Source: Rhynchopus sp. YZ270_cl-10 (taxonomy: Eukaryota > Euglenozoa > Diplonemea > Diplonemida > Diplonemidae). From it: a stretch of 64,000 nt of DNA. The DNA lies in assembly GCA_964035575.1 (NCBI GenBank), contig OZ037838.1, positions 744,001-808,000 of the forward strand, written 5' to 3'. The number at the start of each line of letters is the position of its first letter. Within the stretch, counting starts at the first letter, position 1. Below, piece after piece: positions 51,711 through 61,181 of the stretch. Below the pieces are notes generated by a model. That model did no database searches. It had not been told where the DNA came from and saw only the letters and a program-made list of their open reading frames with translations. The position numbers and the translations under genes are program-made.

Positions 51711-52853
51711 ATGGATGTGACCTTTGTGCTGGAAGAGTCAGGCGTGACTGCGACAGTGGAGGTGCCGTGCGAGGCGGACGTTGCAGCGGCAAAGGAGGTT
51801 GCGTGCACGGCGCTTGCTGTCTCGCCTGCGTCTGTCGAGATGCGCATCGGCACGCAGGTGCTGGAGGGGACGTGCCGTCTGCAGGACACTGCGTTTGGTG
51901 CAGGGGTGCAGATCGTGCTTGCCCGCCCTCGCTTTGCCGACATCAAGTGTCCTGCTGAGCACCGTCTACAGAAGGAAGATAGGTTGTCGCTGTCGCGTTG
52001 TGGAACGCTCTGCGTCTATAGTAAGGACCGGAGTAGGCATGTTGGCGGCTTCGACACAGAAACCTTCGACACTGTCTTCTCGTTTGAAGCGGACAATGAA
52101 GTGTTCGGTGCGCCTGCCATCTCGCAGTGCAAGACACGCTGCTACCTGGCGTGTGGGCGTCACCTTCTCAAGGTTGCGCTTCCGGGTGGGGAGGTGCTCC
52201 GCAAAGTCGACGACACCTCGCTTTCAGTGTTTGCGTGTGGCGGTGTTGTTGTCTCGAAGGGCGGAGATATCTATGTGTATGACGAAGACCTGACGTTGCT
52301 CCGCACTCTCTCGCACGAAAGCTGCAGGGAGGTGGCTGTGTCGGACTGTGGTGGGTGGGTGATCACCTCCTCCTGGAAGGAGAAGAACGTACGTCTGTGG
52401 GGTGTGAACACAGGTGAAGCTGTGGCATGTGTGCCTGAGGAGAGGTGGTGTCCCGTGAGGCAGTACGCAGGAGTGGCGCTTTCACGGTCTGGCTCTGTTT
52501 TTGCTGTGGGGACCTCTGACAAAGTACAGCTCTATGATTGGAGTGGTGTGGCTATGGGCAGCTTTGCACAGGACATAGGCACTTACTTCTGCGGCATGCA
52601 GTTCACCCCGTGTGGGAAGTACCTTGTGATGAGGGTAGATGCAGAATCTGATTTTCCTGCTGGTAGTTACAACTATTATGATTACGATACACACCTGCAC
52701 CAGTATGATGTGGCGACCATGTCCTGTGTGCATGTGATACCTCTAATCTTTGGTAAGTCATTTGCGATATCGCCATGTTCACGTGTTGTTGTGGCCATGC
52801 AACGAGATGGCATCATTGTGACGAGACATCTGTACCCACACAACAGTGAGTGA
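51711..52853 (+). CDS. Ubiquitin-like / WD40-like propeller protein, paralogue U6
   Basis: 380 aa. Beta-grasp segment as in U4 (EADVAAAKEV). Blades HVGGFDTETFDTVFSFEAD, IYVYDEDLTLLRTLSHESC, NVRLWGVNTGEAVACVPEE (WG replaces the usual WD), VQLYDWSGVAMGSFAQDIG and LHQYDVATMSCVHVIPL. Ends HLYPHNSE. Its body is closest to U4, which has a type-A leader, while U6 has a type-B leader, so leader and body have been shuffled. The 3' flank matches U3 and U4. Confidence 0.87.
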   Translation: MDVTFVLEESGVTATVEVPCEADVAAAKEVACTALAVSPASVEMRIGTQVLEGTCRLQDTAFGAGVQIVLARPRFADIKCPAEHRLQKEDRLSLSRCGTLCVYSKDRSRHVGGFDTETFDTVFSFEADNEVFGAPAISQCKTRCYLACGRHLLKVALPGGEVLRKVDDTSLSVFACGGVVVSKGGDIYVYDEDLTLLRTLSHESCREVAVSDCGGWVITSSWKEKNVRLWGVNTGEAVACVPEERWCPVRQYAGVALSRSGSVFAVGTSDKVQLYDWSGVAMGSFAQDIGTYFCGMQFTPCGKYLVMRVDAESDFPAGSYNYYDYDTHLHQYDVATMSCVHVIPLIFGKSFAISPCSRVVVAMQRDGIIVTRHLYPHNSE

Positions 52854-53130
52854 TGTGTGACCAGGGGAGGGGAGAGTAGTGAATATACCCCAGGGTACCA
52901 GCAAAACAACCCAAGACCCTCAAAACACCCCCAAGAAACCCCTTTTAGCTTTCCCCCCCGAATGCGAAGAAGAATGCAAAGAAAACTCTTCGCACGCCAT
53001 CTCTGTCTAGGGGGATCAGCCGCGGGTCCACCCACGGTGTTCTGGCACCAAAAGACTGAAAAAACCCCCTGCTGGATCCCAGCAACAATAACCGAAGACC
53101 CTATTAAGTACCCCCACCCCCAAAAGACCC

Positions 53131-53406
53131 CTTCAACCCCTTCATCCCCAGTTAACTTGTTAAAGCAGCTATGCTGCGACATGGGGAGATCTGGTGTTAC
53201 AGTAGATGATATAATATGTTTGGGTCCATTTTTTGCTTTTATTACCTCTTTGCTCTGCAAAGGTTGGAACGGGGAAAGACAAAACGCACCACCCTTCATC
53301 AGGGAATTTTTTCCACAAATTTGTTTCCCCGGTGTGTTTTCCTCACATTATTTTTGTTGCGCTTTCAGGACCTCATCGTATGGATCACTCTCTGTACCAG
53401 ATCTCC
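53131..53406 (+). mobile_element. Hairpin-ended element, copy E3
   Basis: Starts after two 9-bp units (CCCCTTCAA) with TTAACTTGTTAAAGCAGC TAT GCTGCG (hairpin 53165-53177), then GGGGAGATCTGG. It carries GCAAAGGTTGGAACGGGG and CTTCATCAGG, and ends ACCAGATCTCC at 53406. About two 9-bp units separate it from E4. Confidence 0.7.
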
Positions 53407-53429
53407 ACCCCTTGAACCCCTTCGATCTC

Positions 53430-53752
53430 ATCCCGCTTTAGCGGAGCAGCTTCGCTGCGAGTTGGGAGATCTTTGATAGAGATTTCCTATTCTTTGTTTT
53501 GACGTGGCACGCATGCTGTCTATTAGGCAGAATAGTGTGCAGAGGAACCCTCACCATACCACCACCATCTTCATCAGGTTTTTTTTTTTTTTGTTGTATT
53601 TTGTTTTGGGTTGGTTCGGCCTCCACATCCGCCCCTCATCGTAGCGCCTCTTTTTCGAGATAAAAAGTATCCCCCTTCCCTCTCTGTCATTTTTCATTGC
53701 TGTTCATCCCTCGCGGGTCTTTTTAGGTAATCTGTATCTATCTCAGATCTCC
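53430..53752 (+). mobile_element. Hairpin-ended element, copy E4
   Basis: Hairpin GCAGC TTC GCTGC (53446-53458), TTGGGAGATCTTTGATAGAG, then CATCTTCATCAGG and TTTTGTTTTGGGTTGG, ending CTCAGATCTCC at 53752. Its reverse complement is E1 at 23714-24075. Confidence 0.75.
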
Positions 53753-53976
53753 ACCCCTTCAACCCCTTCAACCCCTTCACCCCCTTCAACCCCTTCAACC
53801 CCTTCAACCCCTTCAACCCCTTCAACCCCTTCAACCCCTTCAACCCCTTCAACCCCTTCAACCCCTTCAACCCCTTCAACCCCTTCAACCCCTTCAACCC
53901 CTTCAACCCCTTCAACCCCTTCAACCCCTTCAACCCCTTCAACCCCTTCAACCCCTTCAACCCCTTCAACCCCTTC
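53753..53976 (+). repeat. 9-bp minisatellite (CCCCTTCAA), ~25 copies
   Basis: Lies exactly between the CAGATCTCC end of E4 and the hairpin start of E5. The complementary strand (GGGGTTGAA)n has G-quadruplex potential. The KGL/EGV-repeat ORFs over it are artefacts. Confidence 0.96.
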
Positions 53977-53977
53977 C

Positions 53978-54273
53978 CTAGTAAACTTGTTTAAGCAGCT
54001 CTGCTGCGTCTTGGGGGTCTCTCGATTATATATTTTAGGCTTCGCGTCCTGCATGTTTATTGTCCACTTGCATCTGCAAGGTTGGAAGAGGGTAACAGGG
54101 GAAACTCATTAAAAATCATTCACTCACTCATCAGGATTTTTTGTGTTTCCCCGGTCTCACCCTCCGTACGTTAACTTCGCATAGTGTTTGCCAAAAAATT
54201 AAAAGATTGGGGCGGTAGGGTTTTTTATTCGGATTTGCGTTTTTTGCTTGTTGCTCTTATATATATCGAGAGA
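53978..54273 (+). mobile_element. Hairpin-ended element, copy E5
   Basis: CTAGTAAACTTGTTTAAGCAGC TCT GCTGCG (hairpin 53995-54007), TTGGGGGTCTCTCGATTATA, GCAAGGTTGGAAGAGGG, ATCAGGATTTTTTGTGTTTC. It ends at CGAGAGACCC, where the next 9-bp array begins. Homologous to E2 (33488-33853). Confidence 0.7.
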
Positions 54274-54712
54274 CCCCTCAACCCCTTCACCCCCTTCAAC
54301 CCCTTCAACCCCTTCACCCCCTTCACCCCCTTCACCCCCTTCACCCCCTTCACCCCCTTCACCCCCTTCACCCCCTTCACCCCCTTCACCCCCTTCAACC
54401 CCTTCAACCCCTTCAACCCCTTCAACCCCTTCAACCCCTTCAACCCCTTCAACCCCTTCAACCCCTTCAACCCCTTCAACCCCTTCAACCCCTTCAACCC
54501 CTTCAACCCCTTCAACCCCTTCAACCCCTTCAACCCCTTCAACCCCTTCAACCCCTTCAACCCCTTCAACCCCTTCAACCCCTTCAACCCCTTCAACCCC
54601 TTCAACCCCTTCAACCCCTTCAACCCCTTCAACCCCTTCAACCCCTTCAACCCCTTCAACCCCTTCAACCCCTTCAACCCCTTCAACCCCTTCAACCCCT
54701 TCACCCCCTGCA
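54274..54712 (+). repeat. 9-bp minisatellite (CCCCTTCAA / CCCCTTCAC), ~49 copies
   Basis: The proximal part has a block of the CACCCCCTT variant; the rest is CAACCCCTT. It ends about 40 bp before the sorting nexin ATG (54755). An open frame from 54248 passes through it into the nexin, which would add a (TPS)n extension. Confidence 0.96.
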
Positions 54713-54754
54713 ACCCCCCTCAGAGGCGGAACAAACTTTACGTACACAACACTA

Positions 54755-57700
54755 ATGCCACCTTCCTCGACACACTCCGAGGAGAGACAGGAGGATGTGG
54801 AGCAGGTTGTGGAGTCACAAGCGGACCCGCTGACTGATGTGACACCAGCACCAACACCAGCAGCAGAACCAACACCAGCAGCAGCAGTAGAAGCTACAGA
54901 AGCACAACCCGCACCTGTGTCAGAGAGTCCCGCAGACCCGCGGGATGAGTTCTTGTACGAAAACGACAAGATGCCCGCCGCCACGATTGCCTACACCGAC
55001 AGCTGCCTCTTCCTCCCTGTCGAGCGCAGCGTCATGCACTTCACCATCGACCGCACCACTCTCGCAGACGGCGTCTGGATCTACCACATCACACTCAACA
55101 CCTCTCTCCCGTTCTACACACAGATGGAGCACGCAGAGTCGCAGGGCACTCCTGCAGGCCCCGTTGCCATCAGCAGACAGTACAGGTTTGCTGAGATAAA
55201 ACACCCCTCCCCCTAATGGTGGCAGTATTGTGCTGGGAGCCCATTGGAATGCGCAAAATACATCAAAATACAGTCAGACTGTATTTTGCGTATTCCAATG
55301 GGCTCCGATCACAATACTGCCATTACCCCCCACCCCACATTTTCTCACCAAAGCCAGCATCATGGGCCTCTGGTGCTTCTTACAGTTTAATCAAAATGGT
55401 GCATTCGGTAACACCGTATCAGAGTCACCCTTTACAAAAGCGAATGAAAAAAAAAGCGTACCTCGTTGATTACTTCATTGATTCCTACTTACAAAAATGG
55501 GAAAAATATTATGAAAATCTCTCTCTCTCTCCCCTTCAGGTACAGCAAATTTGATTGGCTCAAGCAGGCGTTGACCACAGAGTACCCTTCCGTCATCATC
55601 CCGCCGACCCCACCTAAGGATGCCTCGATGGCCGCAGAGAAGCTGCTGAATTTCATGTCCGACCCTTCTGAGGACGAGCCCCCGCCACTCCTGGTCATTG
55701 AACGCCGCAGGGAGCTGCAGTACTTTATGAACTACATTGCGTCGCACCCCGCGCTGAGGGAGGGCACCATCCTGCGCGGCTTCCTCTCGTGTATAAGCGA
55801 TTCGCAGTTCTCTACCCTAAGGGATAAGACAAAGCAAATGCATGACGAAGCTGTGCGCCAGCGTCTCCGTCCTGAGGACTCCCGCCGCAACGCAGCGTAT
55901 CAGACAAAGAACGCCTTCTCCTGGCTCAAGGGTAAGGTTACCGGAGGGCCGGTCAAAGATGCCGAACCAAACCCAGTAACAGCAGACCTCGCAACGTACA
56001 TTCAGGGGTCGCAGCCCTTAGTCGAGCTGCTCCGTGCGAAGATGGGGAACTACTACCTGCAGACGCAGTCGCGTGTGCATGAGAAGCAACCAGACTACCA
56101 CTCAGGTGTCGCCGAGTGGTCTACACGTGGCTATGCAGAGTCAGATCTCGCAGTGGGGTCATTGTATGTGAGGGGTAGTGGGGTGGGGAATGGGGGAAAA
56201 GGGGGGGGTTTTCTTTTGCATGAGCTTGACTGAGATGTGTTTTGGTACGTTTTAACTATTTTTTTTTGTGTTATCAAGCATTGACGAATAGAAATGGAAA
56301 ACGACGGATGGTGCGTGCCCGCTTTAGCGTATTGTTTTCCCACTAACATCACTCACATTCATCAGTGAAAAACACAAACCTTTTGCGGTGCGATACACGA
56401 AAAAGTGTTTTCTTTATTTCATTTAACTGTCATATCCTGAAGTCGTTTTCTATTTTTTGATGTCTTGTGTGAGGTCCTAGCCGCTCTGGGGTCAAGTGTA
56501 TTGTATTTTCCTCCGAAAAGGTCAGACCAGCATGTATTGCGAGAGTTGTCACGTCCATGTGTGTGTGTCATGAGGAAGGTGTTCGGTGCTCATTGTTAGA
56601 AGGCGTGTAAATGGCGATGATTGCTCCGTACGCGTGATTGTCGGCATAACAAAAAACCAACACATAAACAGGGTCTGTTTCAAGAACGGTCAGGTTGGGA
56701 CAGCTATGTGGGTGGGGAATCTCCCCCATCCTCAGGTATGCCAGAAAAAAGGATTTTTTTGTACAAACTTCTTTGATGCATGGTGCAGGATTACGCAGAC
56801 GGTAAAAATAGGAAAAAAAATCAGTGGAGCTCATCCTCGGGTGTCTACACTACAACTAAGTTTTCAAAGACAAAAGGCAAAAATATATATCCACAATCCA
56901 TGTGTACCCAAATTTTCGTACCATCTTAACTCAATATGGTTACGAGTGGTGCTATGGCGGTGCCTCAGAGCTATAGATCAACAGCTCAATGCAACACAAC
57001 ACAACGCACCAACACAACAGTCCTCCGAAGTGCACGCAGGCATCCAGTGGCTCAGCAAAAGAGGCGGCAACTGCGACGGGGCCATCTGCGGCGAGAGATA
57101 TTTCCAGGGCACAAACGGCCGTACGGGATGTATGTGCATAGAGCTAGCTCAGTGTCGTTATTGTTGTCACCATTGTCACCATTGTCACTATTGTCACTAT
57201 TGTCACTATTGTCACTATTGTCACAACTATCACCACCCCTCCTCCTCATTGCCACCTCTCACCATCACAGGCTCGTTCGTCCCGTACAGCCACCTGTACC
57301 ACCCACTCCCGAGGGACCCTGTCATTGATGCAATCGACTTCTCCAGCGAGGCGCTCTTCGAGACGCTTGTGGACTTCACGCCGGAGCAGGAGAAGCGTCT
57401 GTTCCACATTCTGAGTGATTTGCAGATTATCCGTGGGTGGTTTGAGAGTGCGAAGAAGTGTGTGGCGCATTTTAACAATGTGGCGCTGACTGAAGCGAGC
57501 TTCAAGGCGGCGCTGGCGAACAAGAAGGAGAAGAAGGATGCGGCGCAGGAGGCCGAGCTGGAGGAGCGCCTTGCGAAGTTCAGCAAGCAGGCGAACCTCG
57601 AGAAGATGACCTTCACGGCCGAGAAGGAGCTCCTTAAGAAGTCCACCGCAGGCCTCTGGCGCAGTGTTCTCTCCAACTTTGCGACCTTCAACGCCAACAT

Positions 57701-57770
57701 CGAAGTGCACCAAGGCTTCGACATGAACATAGCCGAAGCCTCCAGTGCAATCCAAACAGCTTGGAGTTAA
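54755..57770 (+). CDS. SNX-BAR sorting nexin (PX + BAR)
   Basis: Probable exons 54755-55185, 55540-56163 and about 57290-57770. Exon 1: acidic/Pro-Ala linker, then the start of the PX domain, ending SRQYR. Exon 2 continues with YSKFDWLKQAL, the proline-rich VIIPPTPPK and ERRRELQYFMNYIASHP, the classic PX phosphoinositide-binding blocks, then the first BAR helix. Exon 3: the remaining BAR helices (FTPEQEKRLFHILSDLQII; charged coiled coil). SNX-BARs bind PI3P on endosomes, curve membrane and act in retromer or recycling. Splice details: donor GTTTGC at 55186, acceptor TTCAG at 55539. Donor GTATGT at 56164 is phase-compatible with an acceptor at 57289; the stronger-looking acceptor at 57270 would need donor 56175 or an extra exon. 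Start ATG 54755 is chosen because upstream frame is minisatellite. Confidence 0.85.
55214..55325. mobile_element. Foldback MITE inside sorting nexin intron 1
   Basis: Arms of about 45 bp, TAATGG(TGG)CAGTATTGTG..GGAGCCCATTGGAAT..GCAAAATAC and inverse, with about 15 bp between. A 354-bp intron holds it. Confidence 0.85.
56258..56460 (+). repeat. Dispersed repeat P, uninterrupted copy
   Basis: In sorting nexin intron 2. Matches 37688-37845 plus 39171-39205 without the 1.3-kb insert, so it shows the empty site at about 56424. Confidence 0.88.
57163..57225 (+). repeat. 9-bp short array (TTGTCACTA/CCA)
   Basis: About seven units just before the last exon of the sorting nexin, inside the intron. 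Confidence 0.85.
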
Positions 57771-59088
57771 GACAGTAGTGAGGAAAAAGGGAAAAAAAGA
57801 AAACATCTCATCGGGTTTTTGTTCAAAGTGTAGCTGGGGGAGGGGGGGGAAGGTGGGGGGTGCACCTGCATCAATACTGAGTTTGCGGATGAAGGGGGGT
57901 GGGAACATTTTGTCAGTCACTGCTATTGCCATTTAACCCAGGGAGCATGGCTAGTGCAAGAAATTCGACTTTGGAAACCTTCCGGAAAGTCTGTCCTCTG
58001 CTTGCGGAGGACGAGGCACAAGAAAATATTGCGTTCCCCCAGAAATCCAGTGCACATTTCACACTCCTTGTGGGTGGTCTTGTTGCCTTTTTGTCACAGT
58101 AATTTTGGCCCAGGCATGCTCTCGAAGCATGACAATTTAGTGTGTATGGGGCAGGGTGTTGTTTTGTTCTGAATTCTCTTTGTTATAACATCTAAGTCAA
58201 TCGCGGGTGGTGGTTTGTGTAGCGTGAGGCACTCTTTTTAACAAACTTCCTGCGGCTGCTAAAGCGTTATTTCTTCGGATTTAACCCGTACAGCGTAACA
58301 TAGTGGATTCGCCTGGTCGACACAACCTTTGATAGATACGGGATAACCAACCCCCTTCGACCCCTCGTGGGTTCACTGAACAAGCCCTAGTGGTAGTTAA
58401 ACGCGATTGACATTTACATTCCTTAGAGATGAAAGAACAAGACAACACTTCTGTACCCGCGCATCAAAATTGTGGAAAACTTTGCACCCCAAACACCCTC
58501 AACAACGCCCGCCAAAAGGCGCCCCTTGTTGCTGGGAGTTGGTTCTCATGATACCTGCACAGCGGGCATTCCTCTGAGTCCAACGCATGTTTGGCCTGTC
58601 TGCGGCGTTGTACTTAAGGTGCACGAAGACAGGGTCTGGTGGTAAATTTTGCGTAGTACTGCGACATGGTACTGCGTGGGTCTGGGAATATGGGTACCTG
58701 GGTACAGGATATTTGTTGTCAAAGACATCTTCCACCATGTATTGAGGAGGGTAAGACAGTGGTCGCAGTTTCTACTTGATAGCATTACAACATTTAACTT
58801 CTCCACGGGGGTCTTGGGCCGTTCATTCGGTTATACCTTGACTACCGGAAGATATTCTTGAGGCCTTTTTGGTCTCTAGAATATCCGGTCTTCCCGAACG
58901 GAGGCACACTTTGTGTGTTACTACGACCTGGCAACTTCCAGCAGTAGGTTAAGTAATCTTTCTTGTAAATTGTTGGATCATTATCTCCTCAGTGCATGAA
59001 TGCCCCACGTGACTGGACACTTTTGTGTTTGTCATGTGGAGCTGTGGTTGCTCTTTCACGACTTTTTTCCTTGTACACAGTGTACCGT
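57771..59088. other. Intergenic, no gene seen
   Basis: Moderate GC, no coding ORF. Single GTACCTGG-like words occur at about 58690, before the array at 59089. Confidence 0.5.
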
Positions 59089-59224
59089 GTACCTGGGTAC
59101 CTGGGTACCTGGGTACCTGGGTACCTGGGTACCTGGGTACCTGGGTACCTGGGTACCTGGGTACCTGGGTACCTGGGTACCTGGGTACCTGGGTACCTGG
59201 GTACCTGGGTACCTGGGTACCTGG
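59089..59224 (+). repeat. 8-bp minisatellite (GTACCTGG), ~17 copies
   Basis: Perfect array followed at once by the palindrome CTGGTCAGATCTCTGACCAG. Confidence 0.96.
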
Positions 59225-59249
59225 TCAGATCTCTGACCAGCGCACCGTG

Positions 59250-59400
59250 TGCACAAGTAAAAAGTTACTTGTGCACAAGTAAAAAATTACTTGTGCACAA
59301 GTAAAAGTTACTTGTGGTCACAAGTAATTACTTGTGACCACAAGTAAAAATTATTACATGTAAAACCACAAGTAAAACCACAAGTAAAGTAAGTTACTTC
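59250..59400. repeat. Cluster of perfect palindromes
   Basis: TTACTTGTGCACAAGTAA occurs repeatedly, followed by the variant TTACTTGTGGTCACAAGTAA and its relatives. Every unit is self-complementary. Confidence 0.85.
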
Positions 59401-59750
59401 AACGTCGTGTGTGTTGTGTGTTGTGCATCAGAGGTTGTGAGATTTTCTGATGGTAAAAAAAATTAGGCCACAGTGCACAATAGCCAGCAGGGGGGTGGGT
59501 GGGTTGGGGGGGTAGAACAGACGTTTTTTTGGTGTGGTGGGTGGGTGGTGAAAAAGAGGCCAGAAATATTTGTCCCCTTCCCGAGTGTTATTGAAATGCT
59601 TCGCTCATGTTTGCTTTATCAACTCACAGCCGGGTGCTTTGTCTTGTAGAAACCTCGTTCATCAGAAGGAGTGGTGTGTGCAGTCGTGTCTTTGGGTGGT
59701 GTCTTGTATTGTGTTCGCAGCTCTGTTCTCTCTCCTCGGATGTGGGGTGG

Positions 59751-59840
59751 TGAACACTGGTGAACACTGGTGAACACTGGTGAACACTGGTGAACACTGG
59801 TGAACACTGGTGAACACTGGTGAACACTGGTGAACACTGG
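59751..59840 (+). repeat. 10-bp minisatellite (TGAACACTGG), 9 copies
   Basis: Perfect copies. Minus-strand QCSPVFTSVH ORFs come from it. Confidence 0.96.
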
Positions 59841-60256
59841 TAGTTTGCGTGTGTGCGCCTATGTGGCGAGACAAGTTGTGCTGCAGTCACCGCACTGCAC
59901 TGCGAGTGTGTGCTGTTTGTTGTATTCTCTTGCGGGGGAAGGGGGGTGTGTGTGTTTTTGGGTATTGATACGTTCAGTTCAGTCAGTGATCGGGTCGGGG
60001 GGCTCTCACAGCAATGTGGTCTTCTAAAAAGTGTGGATGATTGCAGAATGCGTTTCCCGAGTTTTCAAAATAAAAAAAAGTACAGATCTTTTTGTTCCCA
60101 TTTAGTAGTGGGCAAAGTTATTTGTACCAGGCAGAAGCAAGCGCCGTACGTACACTGTACATCCCCGCGCCAGAGCCATCCCATAGCATTGCGCAGTGTG
60201 TCTGTGTGTCATTCCCTCCTCAAGTATCGTCAGTGTGGGGGGAGGGTATATTTTTC

Positions 60257-60290
60257 AAGGTGGCTAAGTATCGTGACTTAGGTTCATCGA
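60257..60290 (+). repeat. Stem-loop repeat, copy 5
   Basis: AAGGTGGCTAAGTATCGTGACTTAGGTTCATC. The stem has a compensated change (CTAAGT with ACTTAG), so pairing is kept. Confidence 0.7.
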
Positions 60291-60705
60291 AAAACGTTTT
60301 TTTGTTCCCCCCCTTTTTTTTGTGTTAGTCAGTGCCTGCGTCCCAGAGGCGTTTGCACTATCAACTTCACTTTGTTAAAGGCGTCTGTGAACAAGCACGT
60401 TCACGGTACGAAGTTTTGTTTAAAACGCGCATTTCCTGCTATGTGAGGGTCCTGCGAAGAAGAAGAAAAACGTCTGCTATCTTCTAGTAGACATTTTATA
60501 GTCTAAAAAAATCAACCAAAAGTGTAAAATACGCATTTTCCCCCTAAGGGAAGCGTCGCTTTCCTCTCCGCACACCTATGCATGTATATACAACTAAATT
60601 ATGCAAGGGTGCTACAATGTGAGAGCGGCAGTTCTGAGAGCGGGGGTCCTGAGGCCTTCTTCTCAACTTATTTGTTTTTCTTTCTTTTTAGATTTTTTCT
60701 CTAAG

Positions 60706-60800
60706 AGCTCCTTCTATTTGCTCTCTTTTAAGGATCCTGTGAAGAAAAAACCGTGGCCACTACCAAGTGATAGTAGTCAAAAATCAAACAAAAAATTTTT
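60706..60800 (+). repeat. Poly(A)-ended repeat, copy 3
   Basis: CTCCTTCTATTTGCTCTC, GGATCCTGTGAAG, then AAGTGATAGTAGTC and AAATCAAACAAAAAA. Confidence 0.7.
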
Positions 60801-60845
60801 CTCTAAGAGCCTTCAAAGCCTTTTAGTGCTCTTTATCATTCAAGA

Positions 60846-60880
60846 CACCAAGCAATGAGAGGCTTAGGATCACCTTCCCA
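60846..60880 (+). repeat. Stem-loop repeat, copy 6 (weak)
   Basis: ACCAAGCAATGAGAGGCTTAGGATCACCTT. The left arm is mutated (CCAAGC). Confidence 0.55.
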
Positions 60881-61069
60881 ACTTTTTATGGTACACTGTT
60901 CACGAGAGGACTGTATTTCAGGTCAACTTTTATTTGTTATGTGAGGCCCTGCTAGAAACAAAAATTTTCTCGGGTGTGTTGTGCCAGTGTGCGTATGTGC
61001 ATAAATTTTTAATTTTTATTTTGTGTGAAGTAATTCGCCCCCCTTTGTTTTCATTACATTTTATTGAAA

Positions 61070-61181
61070 CCTTCTACTGCAAAGCGTACTCCTTCTATTT
61101 GCTCTCTTTTAAGGATCCTGTGAAAGCTAAATCGTGGCTTGCTATCTAGTGATAGTAGTCTAAAATCGAACAAAAAAAAAT
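61070..61181 (+). repeat. Poly(A)-ended repeat, copy 4
   Basis: Almost identical to the copy at 18684 through GTGAAAGCTAAATCGTGGCT and TAGTCTAAAATC, then an A run. Confidence 0.75.

Larger units (their letters stand above)
59841..61069. other. Intergenic with repeat copies, no gene seen
   Basis: Holds stem-loop copies at 60257 and 60846, poly(A)-ended repeat copies at 60437 (degenerate) and 60706, and a relative of the 22019 block at about 60330-60375. Confidence 0.5.

Noticed and set aside
53753-53976. Telomeric repeat (GGGGTTGAA)
   Set aside because: Internal, bounded by element ends on both sides, with genes beyond; resemblance to G-rich telomere units only.
53694-54984. Repeat ORFs (KGL, EGV, NPF, TPS)
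   Set aside because: Translations of the 9-bp array in different frames; only the in-frame nexin exon beyond 54755 is accepted.
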